Shown: one piece after another, positions 26,290 to 34,850 of the stretch
Numbering within the stretch: position 1 is the stretch's first letter
Layout: every line of letters starts with the position of its first letter
Assembly (NCBI GenBank): GCA_963822695.1
Contig: CAWGJH010000021.1
Span: forward strand, 1-64,000
DNA: 64,000 nucleotides
Reading direction: 5' to 3'
Source of the DNA: GCA-003244245 sp963822695
Lineage (GTDB): Bacteria; Actinomycetota; Actinomycetes; Mycobacteriales; Pseudonocardiaceae
Program-made: the position numbers and the translations under genes
The notes under the pieces: model-generated
What the model was told of the DNA's origin: nothing
The model's database searches: none
The model's input: the letters and a program-made list of their open reading frames with translations, nothing else

Positions 26290-27040
26290 TCGCCACAAAG
26301 GCAGACGATTCCAGATCATGTCCGGGCGCCCTTCGAGGTCGGACACCACGAGCACACTGCGGCACACCGTCTTCCCGGGACTTACAAGCGAGGGCTCGAC
26401 CCTGACAGCGCGACCTGACGGCAACGCCAACGGATCCGGGCGTCCAAAGAGGCATTAGGGCAGAACCCTCCGCCGCAGGTAGCAGGTAACGCCGGACCAT
26501 CAAGGACCGACTGGGAGTCAACGGGTCCCTGTCCAACCAGGTGCGCCCCAGTAGGAGCGCAGTTGATCTCCCAAGTGACGGCGACGGCAGCGGAACGGAA
26601 GCGCAACCCGCACGGCTCGTCCACGCGCAACCGTGTCCACCCGCCACTCCGCAAGTCAGCTACCAGCAACGACGCCATCCAACGCGGTGAGCTACCAAAC
26701 ACAATCCGGATTTGGGACAAAAGAGGTCTCGGACGACAGACATCTGTCACGCGGCGTTGCTGCCCGAATTTGGCTCTATGGGATCTGTGCCGCCTCCGGC
26801 GGCGCAGCCGTGGTTGAGTTCGTCGTCCTACTTGCGTGCCCGCGAGCCGGTCCCGCTTGCTGGGCGCGGTCTGGCGGCCGTGCTCGCGCGGGCCGGACCG
26901 GCGGGTGGTGGTGGTGGTCGGTGCGCGCATACGGCAGCGAGTCCGTCGGCGTCATGGTCTCGTGCCGATCTCAGGCGGCCTGGTATAGACCTCTGTTTCG
27001 GGCTGTGAGCTACGTGCCATGCCTGACCAGGTCATAGGCG
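26290..27040. other. Gene-poor region
   Basis: No coding frame was convincing on either strand. The right part holds copy A of a dispersed repeat (26838-26950). Confidence 0.5.
26838..26950 (+). repeat. Dispersed repeat, copy A
   Basis: About 110 bp starting near GCGTGCCCGCGAGCCGGTC align with 38185-38290 at roughly 75-80% identity. Shared blocks include CGGCCGTGCTCGCGCG and CGGCAGCGAGT. Neither copy lies in a recognised gene. Confidence 0.55.
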
Positions 27041-27043
27041 AGG

Positions 27044-27976
27044 CTAGACACGCACCAGCAAGGCGCCCGGGTCAACGCGCATCCGCAACCCTCGCACTTC
27101 ACCCACCGGGTCGCCGTCGAGTTGGGCCTGCTGTGGAGCCTCCGCGCTGATGATGACGGTGCGGCCTTGCCAGTGCTGCACGATCCGGTGGCCACGGCGG
27201 CGGCGGGCCAGCACCCGCGCGGTCACCGCCAGCCATCCGATAATGCCCCTCGGTCCGATGGACACGACATCCAGCAGCCCGTCGTCCACCTTGGCCGCGG
27301 GCATCAACACCAGCCCGGCGAGAAGCTTGCCGCAGTTGCCGACCACCACCGTGCGGACTCGACGAGGCGGCTCAATCCGGCCATCCACGGCAAGGGTGAT
27401 CGAGGCCCTCGGAGCCCTCAGCGCGCGCATTCCGGAGACGAAATACGCCAGCGAGCCCAGCCGGCCCTTCAACTTGTGGGATGCACCGGTCATGATCGCC
27501 GCGGCAAAGCCCACCCCGGCCATCACCATAAACACCTGCTCCTCGGCGCGGTCGTCGATGAACACCCGACCAACGTCAACCGCGCGGTTTGTCCCGGACA
27601 ACGCAATCCGGGTGGCGCGGATCGGGTCATCCAGCACAATGGCGAGGTTGCGGGCCAGCAGGTTGGCGGTACCCGTGGGCACCAGGCCCAGCGGAGTGCC
27701 CGACCCGGCGAGGACATACGCCACGTGGCGGACCGTGCCATCTCCACCGCAGGCGAGCACCACATCGGCGCCGGCGGCCAGCGCGACTTTGGTCTGACCG
27801 CCACCTGGGTCCTCGACGGTGGTCTCCAGCCACAATGGTGACGCCCACCCCAGCTCCGCGCACACCTGTGTGATCTGTGTGTGCAACTGTGCCAGGTCAT
27901 CGACGTGGAGCGGGTTGATCACCACTGCTGGCAACGGGTTGCCCGGCAGTGAGCGAAGCGCCGACTCAGGTTCCAC
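27044..27976 (-). CDS. Diacylglycerol kinase-family lipid kinase
   Basis: This protein of about 310 aa transfers phosphate from ATP to a lipid such as diacylglycerol. The nucleotide-binding signature is VVLACGGDGTVRHVAYVLAG, followed by PLGLVPTGTANLLARNLAI. The C-terminal beta-rich domain has AVDVGRVFIDD, MVMAGVGFAAAIM, KVDDGLLDVVSIGPRG and LDGDPVGE. All are usual for the bacterial DagK_cat/YegS group. GTG 27976 is a reasonable start; TTG 28009 lies further upstream in frame. It is transcribed after the PAP2 phosphatase gene with a short gap. A kinase-phosphatase pair acting on membrane lipids is common in Actinobacteria. Confidence 0.9.
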   Translation of the reverse strand: MEPESALRSLPGNPLPAVVINPLHVDDLAQLHTQITQVCAELGWASPLWLETTVEDPGGGQTKVALAAGADVVLACGGDGTVRHVAYVLAGSGTPLGLVPTGTANLLARNLAIVLDDPIRATRIALSGTNRAVDVGRVFIDDRAEEQVFMVMAGVGFAAAIMTGASHKLKGRLGSLAYFVSGMRALRAPRASITLAVDGRIEPPRRVRTVVVGNCGKLLAGLVLMPAAKVDDGLLDVVSIGPRGIIGWLAVTARVLARRRRGHRIVQHWQGRTVIISAEAPQQAQLDGDPVGEVRGLRMRVDPGALLVRV

Positions 27977-28055
27977 AGACGCTGAAGATACTCCCTGTGA
28001 TGGACACAAACCGACGCGTCAGCAAGGGGACCGGGCGCCCGGCACGGCGCGAGGT

Positions 28056-28550
28056 TTAACCGGCCGCCGCCTGTGGCCACCGCGCCAGGGGGGACGTCCC
28101 TGGTGGCCACGACTTCCACACGATGTATGCCACGCCCAGTCCGATCGCACCACCGGCCAACACGTCGCTCACGTGATGTTTCCCGCTGCGGATCAGGGAC
28201 CAGTGGGCTGCGGTCGCGGCGGCTGCGAGTGGAATCGCCAACAGGGGCAACTCCTGAGCCACGCTGAAGACAAAGGCGCTGTCCGACGCGGTGTGGCCCG
28301 ACGGGAAGGAAGACGTGTACGGACCGATTCGACCCTCGCCGGCGCCTTGAGGTCGGCGCCGGTAAACGAGGGGCTTGATAACGATGTTGGCGATGAAGGC
28401 GGCGACGACGTAACACACGCTGCCTCGCAGGGCCACGTGCTGACCCCTTGTCCCACCCTTAACAGCGAGCGCAGTGGCAACGACGCCCCAAAACGGCGGC
28501 TGCTCAACGATACGGGCGATGCGGGCGAGCCGGGTGAGAAGAGTTCCCAC
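28056..28550 (-). CDS. PAP2-family phosphatase
   Basis: This 164-aa membrane enzyme probably dephosphorylates a lipid phosphate or pyrophosphate. The acid-phosphatase signature is complete: KPLVYRRRP (motif 1), SSFPSGHTASDSAF (motif 2, catalytic His) and SLIRSGKHHVSDVLAGG (motif 3, nucleophile His and Asp). Hydrophobic helices separate the motifs, placing the active site at the membrane face. GTG 28550 follows a GAGGAGG site by 7 nt. It is the upstream gene of the pair with the diacylglycerol kinase-like protein, and the two are likely co-transcribed. Confidence 0.9.
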   Translation of the reverse strand: MGTLLTRLARIARIVEQPPFWGVVATALAVKGGTRGQHVALRGSVCYVVAAFIANIVIKPLVYRRRPQGAGEGRIGPYTSSFPSGHTASDSAFVFSVAQELPLLAIPLAAAATAAHWSLIRSGKHHVSDVLAGGAIGLGVAYIVWKSWPPGTSPLARWPQAAAG

Positions 28551-28838
28551 GTTCTGCGCCTCCTCGTTGGGCGAAGATCGTTGTCAGGGAGAATCGACGC
28601 GGAGGCAGCGCCTGTACCTACCCGATCGACTCGTATCCGGGCCGCGAGCAGTACCTGACCGCGTTGTGTGACGGTAACCCGGTGGCTGGTCTGTCGGGGG
28701 CATGTTCAGCGCTTCCGGTGACATGAAGGGGAGGAACCGGGAGCAGATAGGCCGGTGATGCCGGAGGTGCGGTCCAGCCTCGGCCCGGTGAACACAGAAG
28801 CATGATCACTGACGGCACGTTGATCACGGCTGTCGTGC

Positions 28839-29825
28839 TCACCGTCCAGGAGTGCTGGTCACTCCCGTCGTGACGTTCGCTTTGATCACGTTGGAAACCA
28901 ATTCTCGAGGCTCTTCGAAGTAGTCCATCACGATAATTCCAATGCGCCCCGGTGGGGATTCGGCAAGATAGTCGTTGAGACGTGGATTTATTTTCTTTGA
29001 GTAGCCGCGCGCCGTCAGTCCAGCGGCGCTGGAAAACGTAATGTATAACTCACTTGGATTGCCGCGTCTGGCTTTTTCTATGTGCGCGACGACGTAATTG
29101 AACTTTTCATCATCTCCGGGATTTCGATAGTGATCCTCAATATTATAGAATGGAGGTGTCGCACTTCTGAAACACTGGTCTTCCGGCCAGTAGGAAAGGT
29201 CAAATCCAACGTCATGACTACCTTCGAACCTGCGCAACAAGATAATCCTACCGCGGACTTCTCCCAATTTTGTTTCAGATGTGAGCGCGGGACTGATGGC
29301 CACGGAATTGCTACCAGGAGGAACAGCGGTGAAATTGTAGAATAGTGGGATGTCCTCGATGCACTCCCATGTTTTTGCATTAAATGTATCTTCAAACGAG
29401 CGGCTGTTTTTGCCACAGCTTGCCGTGTCCGACATGGGTAATTTGCAAATAATTTGAGAAGGGGCGAACTTGCCGAGCGCGTCATCGAAGCGACTCTCGT
29501 CATCTACTGACATCAAAATAGTTTCAGAAGGGTGCCGTCTAAGGAAGTTGAAGCAAATGGTCAGAACATCCACATAGCTTTTTTCCGTGCATATAACATC
29601 GTGGTGCACGCAAAGGTTGTCCTGGTAATGCGTAAACCTGATGTCGAGAAATCGTATTCCCGCATTCAACTGGTCTGCCACATCCAGCTCCTGAGCCTTT
29701 CCAACTCCGAGTAATCCATGGACGCAGCAAGAATTATGTGTCCCGGGAATGCTCAAAGTCATCACTGGAGCGTCATCGGGAACGTAACGCATCCAAGAAG
29801 TGTGAGTAATGAGCTCGTCCATCAT
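28839..29825 (-). CDS. Phosphatidylinositol-specific phospholipase C-like protein
   Basis: This 328-aa protein carries a PI-PLC X-type barrel: SIPGTHNSCC with the first catalytic His, GIRFLDIRFTHYQDNLCVHH with the second, then HPSETILMSVDDE. RIILLRRFEGSHDVGFDLSY and GIIVMDYFEEP form the end of the barrel. Bacterial members cleave phosphatidylinositol or GPI anchors by intramolecular transfer. No signal peptide is visible, which is unusual for a family mostly secreted. An upstream leader may have been lost, or the protein may act inside the cell. GC is clearly lower than the surroundings and codon use is relaxed, so it was probably acquired laterally. Confidence 0.85.
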   Translation of the reverse strand: MMDELITHTSWMRYVPDDAPVMTLSIPGTHNSCCVHGLLGVGKAQELDVADQLNAGIRFLDIRFTHYQDNLCVHHDVICTEKSYVDVLTICFNFLRRHPSETILMSVDDESRFDDALGKFAPSQIICKLPMSDTASCGKNSRSFEDTFNAKTWECIEDIPLFYNFTAVPPGSNSVAISPALTSETKLGEVRGRIILLRRFEGSHDVGFDLSYWPEDQCFRSATPPFYNIEDHYRNPGDDEKFNYVVAHIEKARRGNPSELYITFSSAAGLTARGYSKKINPRLNDYLAESPPGRIGIIVMDYFEEPRELVSNVIKANVTTGVTSTPGR

Positions 29826-30247
29826 ACCCTTTCCGGTCGTCCACCACCGGGCGCCCCGGCGAATGAATACTCATGTCCCGTAGCCAACCATGATCAAAAA
29901 TCGGGACTGTCCGCGTCAAGTGCAGCGCACACCGATCCACCAGTCCCTCCCGCGTGCTGCTGTCGAGCAGCGATGGTCACCTCGCCGCCACCCAGCATCC
30001 CCCTGTAGCGACGATGTAACAACCGACCACGACATGGCTCACGAGGGCTGGGCGATCGGGTCGAGCAGCCACCAACCTCACGGCCGGCTCGGCCCGAGTA
30101 GATGATCCTTACGACGACTGAGACACCCAGCCGACACAGCCTCCACGAGCTAGCACGACCCCCGACTGGGTTGCGGTGCGCCATGGCCACGACACGTCAG
30201 GCGCGAGCGGTGCCTGGTCGAGCTGGCCACGCGCATTGGGCAGGTGC
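29826..30247. other. Intergenic stretch, nothing recognised
   Basis: GC rises back to the host level. No frame on either strand resembles a protein I know, and no hairpin or repeat stands out. Confidence 0.5.
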
Positions 30248-30772
30248 TCATTTCGCGCTACCAAACCGAACGTGCTCCAAGTGGACTCCAGTGAGGATGG
30301 CGTTTTTAGCCAACTCATCATGGTCGTCGAAATAGGCATCGGTGACATTGGCGTGGGAGAAATCGGTGTTAACGAGGATGCAGTGAGTGAAGTTGGCGTC
30401 GGTGAGCGTGGCGTGAGTGAATTTAGTGCCGGTGAGGGTGGCGCCGGTGAGGTCGGTGCGGATGAGCTCAGCGTGGGTGGACTTGGCGTCGGTGAGGATG
30501 GCACGGACAAGGACGGCGTCCATGAGGGTGGCGCGGCTGAGGTACGCGCGGGTGAGGTGGGCGTCGGTGAAGTCAGCGCGAGTGAGGTCGGCGTCGGTGA
30601 AGTCAGCGCGGGTGAGGGTGGCGCGGGTGAGGATGGCGCCGGTGAGGTCCGCGCGGGTGAAGTCGGCGTCGGTGAGGTCGGCGTCGGTGAAGTCGGCGTC
30701 GCGAAGATTTGCGTCAGAGAAATTTCGTCCGTGCAGGTCCTGTCCGCGTAGGTTTCTTGCGTTATCTGCCAT
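30248..30772 (-). CDS. Pentapeptide-repeat protein
   Basis: This 174-aa protein has about 28 tandem A(D/N)(L/F)xx units (LRDADFTDADLTDADFTRAD and so on). They should fold as a right-handed quadrilateral beta-helix of about seven coils. ATG 30772 follows GGTGGAG. There is no membrane segment or other domain. Family members include DNA mimics that protect gyrase (MfpA/Qnr), but most have no known role. The repeats are unusually Thr-rich at the second and third positions, and the final two units are irregular (AILTGVHLEHVRF), forming a cap. It lies between intergenic DNA and the integrase remnant. Confidence 0.9.
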   Translation of the reverse strand: MADNARNLRGQDLHGRNFSDANLRDADFTDADLTDADFTRADLTGAILTRATLTRADFTDADLTRADFTDAHLTRAYLSRATLMDAVLVRAILTDAKSTHAELIRTDLTGATLTGTKFTHATLTDANFTHCILVNTDFSHANVTDAYFDDHDELAKNAILTGVHLEHVRFGSAK

Positions 30773-30999
30773 CGTCTCCACCCTCTTTGTATGTCTTCGC
30801 ATCGAACTTCCCGGAGGCGCCGATGCCGCAGTTGCCTCTGCTGTCCACCGTGGTTCGGGCTCGTCCGCTGCGCACATTGTGTCCGCAGGCGGCCACCTGC
30901 GTCCAGAGACGTTCGAGCTACTGCTTTGCCCGGGACCCTCTCGATCGATGCTGCTCCCGCCGTGGTGCTCTAACGCCGTGTCACCGTATCATCGCATGT

Positions 31000-31313
31000 A
31001 TGGCTTAACAGCGACACCGCGTACCCGGGCAGCTGGTGGTAGAGCTGCACCGTGCTCGGCCGCAGGCTGGGTCGCTGCGTGATCCACCGCTGCGCGTAGT
31101 CGCCGAAGGTGACCGTGCCTCGCTTCGGGTCGGTCCAGTCGTCTTGTATGAGCTGGGTCTCGACCACGCTCAGTGTTCGCTCGGCGTCGCGCGTGGCCTC
31201 GAAGGTCCGGGCCAAGGATCGCAGCTCTGGCCATCGGGCCTGCGGTAGCGAACTTGCCAGCGACCTGAGGGGAGCTGGCGGACGTTGCCGAATCGATGAC
31301 GTTTGTTCGCCAT
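31000..31313 (-). pseudogene. Tyrosine integrase, N-terminal fragment, frameshifted
   Basis: ATG 31313 opens ANKRHRFGNVRQLPSGRWQV and RYRRPDGQ, the AP2-like arm-binding domain of actinomycete AICE/phage integrases. After an indel near 31225 it resumes as RSLARTFEATRDAERTLSVV and GTVTFGDYAQRWITQRPSLR, with LRPSTVQLYHQL of the core-binding domain. Homology ends near 31025. The catalytic domain with its R-H-R-Y residues is gone. Confidence 0.7.
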
Positions 31314-31319
31314 CACACC

Positions 31320-31535
31320 ACTCCCCGCAGGTCGTGTGACACGGTGGCATTGGTGATCGGCTCGACTCGACCGGCGGAGAGCCATTCGTCGAGATCGGCC
31401 TGCGCGAAGCGATCACGACCTTCTTTGTGCCCGAGGCGCGGGTGATCGGGGGTGGTACCGGCGTAGTTCTTGCGCGCCCGGGCGTCGGGGTAGCCTTCGG
31501 GGTCATCCGCGAACTCGCCCCGAGCACCCGGGCAC
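31320..31535 (-). pseudogene. Excisionase-like HTH fragment
   Basis: Directly upstream of the integrase remnant a frame reads GEFADDPEGYPDARARKNYA, then RLGHKEGRDRFAQADLDEWL. This resembles the end of a small AlpA/Xis-type helix-turn-helix protein with its wing. It has no start; the upstream part is replaced by a lipoprotein gene in another frame. The xis-int order matches pSAM2-like elements. Confidence 0.45.
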
Positions 31536-31884
31536 CAACTGGTTGGTGAGCGTTGTTAGTGGTCAGGATGGGAGCTACGTTTGACCGGATTGCGCCTTGG
31601 ATGACGTAGAGTTGTGCCCATTTTTTATCGATGTCTGTCGCTGGGTTTCTGTCGCAGTAGGGTTTGTTGCCGTTGGCTGTGTAGTAGCGTAGTAAGTTGA
31701 GTATCTCGAGGGTGTTTTTGAGGGCTGGGTCTGTGTATCGTGTTCCTGGCGATGCTGGCTGATGTTTCATGCACGTGAGCGCAGCGCCGCCCTCGTTGTC
31801 GAACACGGGGCCGGGTTCAGGAGGAGATGGACCGCATCCGGCCAGTATGAGCAGTAAACCGGTGGCTATTACAGCACAGCGCAT
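31530..31884 (-). pseudogene. Lipoprotein gene running into integrase remnants
   Basis: ATG 31884 (GGGAG 5 nt upstream) opens RCAVIATGLLLILAGCGPSP, a lipoprotein signal with lipobox LAGC. A small domain with two further cysteines follows (LTCMKHQ, NKPYCDRNPATDIDKKWAQL). Near 31530 it enters the excisionase remnant out of frame. The frame stays open to 30970, so a long hybrid tail may be translated. It is the last gene of the operon with the NicO transporter, 11 nt away. The native C-terminus appears lost. Confidence 0.6.
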
Positions 31885-31895
31885 ATCAACTCCCG

Positions 31896-33404
31896 TTATC
31901 CTTGTCCCAGCAAGCTCCGCAGGGCCAATCCCAGGCCTACGACAAGCACGAGGACCGCGGTTATGGTAGGCAGCTCGGCGCTCACTCGCGTACCGCGGTC
32001 GCTCCATCGTTCGGATACGGCGCTGCGTGCGATCCGGCCTTGGAGGGTCACCAGGAGCAGGCCGGCAAGAGTGAGGGTGGCGGCCATGCCGAGGCCGTAG
32101 CAGAGTACCAGGGCTATCCCGAACCAGCTTCGTCCGAGCCCGATCGCGCCGAGCAGCACGAACAGTGCTGTCGGGCTGGGTACCAGGCCTCCCGCGATGC
32201 CCATGCCGACCAGCCCGCTCCGCCCCAGTGGCCGCTCCTCGCCGTCCCACCCGTGCGCGTGCCCGTGCCCGTGGGTGTGGGTGTGGGTGTGGGTGTGACT
32301 GTGGGAGGCGCCGGCCAGGGCGAGGATGGGAGTGGGGTTCGCGGTGGCGAGCGTGTGCGTCGCCCAGCGGTGTCGTAGCGCCGAGCGCAGCAGTCCGGCG
32401 CCGACCATCGCTACGAGCAGTCCGCTGAGGATGCCTAACCAGCGTAGCGCCGTTTCTGGGGCGAACGAGCTCAGTACCGTGACGAGCAGGCCGAGGATCA
32501 GCACGCCGGCGGTGTGGGTGAGTGTCACGGTGGCACCGACGAGCACGGCGTCTCGTCGGGTTCCGTGTCGGCCGGCGAGGTAGGCCGCCATCACAGTCTT
32601 GCCGTGACCGGGCAGCGCGGCGTGAGAAGCGCCGAGCAGCAGCGCCAGCAGCGCCGCGGCGGTCCCGACGAAGGGAGTGAGTTGTGTGCCGCCGGCCAGC
32701 TCGTTGAATGTGCGGGTCGCCGAGGCCAGGGCGTCGTCTAGCCAGGTGAACCTGGTGGTGAGCGGTGCGCTGGCGTTGGTGATCCCTCCGATGCCGGGGG
32801 CGACGTGGACCGTGGCTGATCGTTCGTCGCGGGGGTTGCTGAGCAGGTCGTCGGGGTAGCGGCGTAGCTCATCGCTGATGCTCGCGCCAGCGACAGTCGA
32901 GGAGACCATCCGCAGGCCCTCGCCGATGGCGGTGATCTCCCGCCAGCCGATCCGGTCGGCCCGGAAGCTGTCGGTGAACTCCACCAGTGCCATCGCGTGC
33001 AAGTTGGCCGGCGCGATCAGTGAGCAGGATAGCCGGCTGGTGGGCAACGGCGGCTGCCCAGGCGGGTACGTCGCCGCGGACTGCGCAAGTCGCCACCGCA
33101 CGGGGCTGCCGTTCACCGTGGCCGTGACCGCCTCCGCCAGCGCGGCGCATTCGACCCGACCGTGCTGCTCAGCCTCCCTCGCGGAGATCGTGCCGTCACC
33201 GTCGGTGTCGGTTGCCGCTTTGTCCTGCAAGGTCGGGATCTCGGCGGCGTCGATCACCGCGTGTAACTCGATGCGGTCGGGAAACAACCGCAGCCCGTCG
33301 TAGTGGTTGACAGTGAAGTTCCCCAAGGGGTGCGCGTTGGCAACCGGTCCCCCGAACAGCGTCACCGGCAGTACCAGCATCGCCGCGCAGCCAGCGAACA
33401 GCAC
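31896..33404 (-). CDS. NicO/HupE-type metal transporter with periplasmic N-terminal domain
   Basis: This 502-aa membrane protein probably moves Ni2+/Co2+ or another transition metal. GTG 33404, 6 nt after GGAGG, starts a signal peptide ending GGPVANAHPLGNF. A soluble domain (residues about 30-230) carries an EF-hand-like DTDGDGTISAREAEQ. The transporter domain has the NicO motifs GASHAALPGHGKTVMAAYL and TLTHTAGV. A loop with ten or more His residues follows (HSHTHTHTHTHGHGHAH). GIAGGLVPSPTALFVLLGAI and further helices end the protein. It lies in an operon after the TPR protein and the DUF4331 protein. The His loop suggests metal sensing or buffering. Confidence 0.88.
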   Translation of the reverse strand: MLFAGCAAMLVLPVTLFGGPVANAHPLGNFTVNHYDGLRLFPDRIELHAVIDAAEIPTLQDKAATDTDGDGTISAREAEQHGRVECAALAEAVTATVNGSPVRWRLAQSAATYPPGQPPLPTSRLSCSLIAPANLHAMALVEFTDSFRADRIGWREITAIGEGLRMVSSTVAGASISDELRRYPDDLLSNPRDERSATVHVAPGIGGITNASAPLTTRFTWLDDALASATRTFNELAGGTQLTPFVGTAAALLALLLGASHAALPGHGKTVMAAYLAGRHGTRRDAVLVGATVTLTHTAGVLILGLLVTVLSSFAPETALRWLGILSGLLVAMVGAGLLRSALRHRWATHTLATANPTPILALAGASHSHTHTHTHTHGHGHAHGWDGEERPLGRSGLVGMGIAGGLVPSPTALFVLLGAIGLGRSWFGIALVLCYGLGMAATLTLAGLLLVTLQGRIARSAVSERWSDRGTRVSAELPTITAVLVLVVGLGLALRSLLGQG

Positions 33405-33433
33405 CGCCAGCCTCCGCCAGGTGAACGAGCCGT

Positions 33434-34762
33434 TCAGCGCGGCCCCCCGAGCTCGGCCAGCGTCTGGCGCGCGCGAGGCGCGGCCAACGGCGAGAAGTGC
33501 GGGTTGATCACCAGTGCCTGAGACAGCGCCGCGCGAGCATCGAGAGTTCGGCCCAGCGAGGTCAGGATCATTCCCCGGTGGTAGGCGAAGGTGGCGTTGC
33601 GCCAGCCCAGCGCCGCGGCCTTGTCCGCGTAGGCCAACGCTTCGCTATCCCGGCCGTTGACGTGCAGCGCCCAGGCGAGCGCGTCGGCGCTGAACACACT
33701 GTGGCGCCGAGTCCACTCCTGCTGCGCGCTGCGTAGTGCCTCAGCGGGGTTGCCGTGGTCGGCAGCCACCTGCGAAGCAATCAGATCGTCCACCGAGCCC
33801 TGCGCGGCGTAGAGCTGCTGCTGGGCGGCGAGCACGTCGTACTGCTCGCGGGCCTGCGAGCCCCGTCCCACCGATTCCAGGAGCTCGCCGTATTCCAGCA
33901 GGTATTGCGGTAACGGCACCCGGGAGGTGATCCGCGCGTAGCCGGCGAGCGCGTCTGCGACCTTCCCCCTGGCGGCGGCCACCTTCGCCGTGCCCTGCAG
34001 CAGGGCGACGTTGCCCGGCACCGCGAGCAGTCCCTGCCCGTACTGGCTAGACGCCTCGTCGAGCTGACCGGCGTTGAACGCAAGCTCACCCAGGTAGTAG
34101 TGGCAGAACGCGACGGTGTCCGGGCTGGCTGACACACCGAGTGCCCGCTGCAACGCCGAGCGAGCGTCCTCGACCCGTCCGTGCAACTCCAGGTCGTAGG
34201 AGGCGCGGGTGAAAGAGGCGACCCCCGGGTGAATGTCGAGCATGGACTGGACCGCCCTCGTCGCACCGTCGGCGTCACCGAGCTGGGTGAGCGCATCAGC
34301 GAGGACCCCGTAGACCTCGGCGGTCAACGGGCTTAGTGCCTTGGCCTGCTCACCCCAGCGTTGACCGGCCGCGAAGTCGTGCCGGGCGTTGGCGAGCTGA
34401 CCCATGCCGATCATGGCAGGCACGTTGTCGATGGGCATCAACCGCAGGGACTTCTCCAGCGCGCCTTGGGCCTTGGCGTAGAACGAGGGGTCCGCGGTGA
34501 TCCGGGCCTGCTCGACGTAGGCGGCCCCGAGTCCAGCCCAACTCGCCGCGTCGCCGGGCAGTCTGCGCAACTTGTCCTGGGTGGCGTAGATGACCGCGTT
34601 GAGACCCTGGGTACCGACCTGCGGGACCACCGATGCGGCGGCAGGCGTGGTCTCCCCGCGAGCTGAGAGCATCCCACTGAGGGTCACCACGGCCAGCCCC
34701 ACCCCGGCCAGCAGCACAGCGATCGGAACCAGACCACGGAATCGACCGGAACGACCGGTCAT
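33434..34762 (-). CDS. Membrane-anchored TPR protein
   Basis: The 442-aa protein from ATG 34762 (GAGGAG upstream) has one N-terminal helix (LVPIAVLLAGVGLAVVTLSG) as signal anchor. Multiple tetratricopeptide repeats follow over residues about 65-440 (WAGLGAAYVEQARITADPSF, VYGVLADALTQLGDADGATR, YYLGELAFNAGQLDEASSQY, YHRGMILTSLGRTLDARAAL). It probably scaffolds partners outside the membrane. It sits between the DUF4331 and NicO genes, 29 nt from the latter. This trio recurs in actinomycetes, so its role is likely tied to theirs. Confidence 0.85.
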   Translation of the reverse strand: MTGRSGRFRGLVPIAVLLAGVGLAVVTLSGMLSARGETTPAAASVVPQVGTQGLNAVIYATQDKLRRLPGDAASWAGLGAAYVEQARITADPSFYAKAQGALEKSLRLMPIDNVPAMIGMGQLANARHDFAAGQRWGEQAKALSPLTAEVYGVLADALTQLGDADGATRAVQSMLDIHPGVASFTRASYDLELHGRVEDARSALQRALGVSASPDTVAFCHYYLGELAFNAGQLDEASSQYGQGLLAVPGNVALLQGTAKVAAARGKVADALAGYARITSRVPLPQYLLEYGELLESVGRGSQAREQYDVLAAQQQLYAAQGSVDDLIASQVAADHGNPAEALRSAQQEWTRRHSVFSADALAWALHVNGRDSEALAYADKAAALGWRNATFAYHRGMILTSLGRTLDARAALSQALVINPHFSPLAAPRARQTLAELGGPR

Positions 34763-34850
34763 CGACCACTCCTCACGCTCACCAGGCAGGCCCTGGGACG
34801 CCGCCATAACACGGCACCCGCCCCAGGGACCCACCTATGTCACCGGACTA

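Noticed and set aside
30300..30720. Tandem short repeats resembling a CRISPR array
   Set aside because: The 15-bp periodicity is the codon repeat of the pentapeptide gene; there are no unique spacers.
30417..31082. Long plus-strand frames with VRSARVKSAS-type repeats
   Set aside because: They are the antisense of the pentapeptide repeats at 30248-30772.
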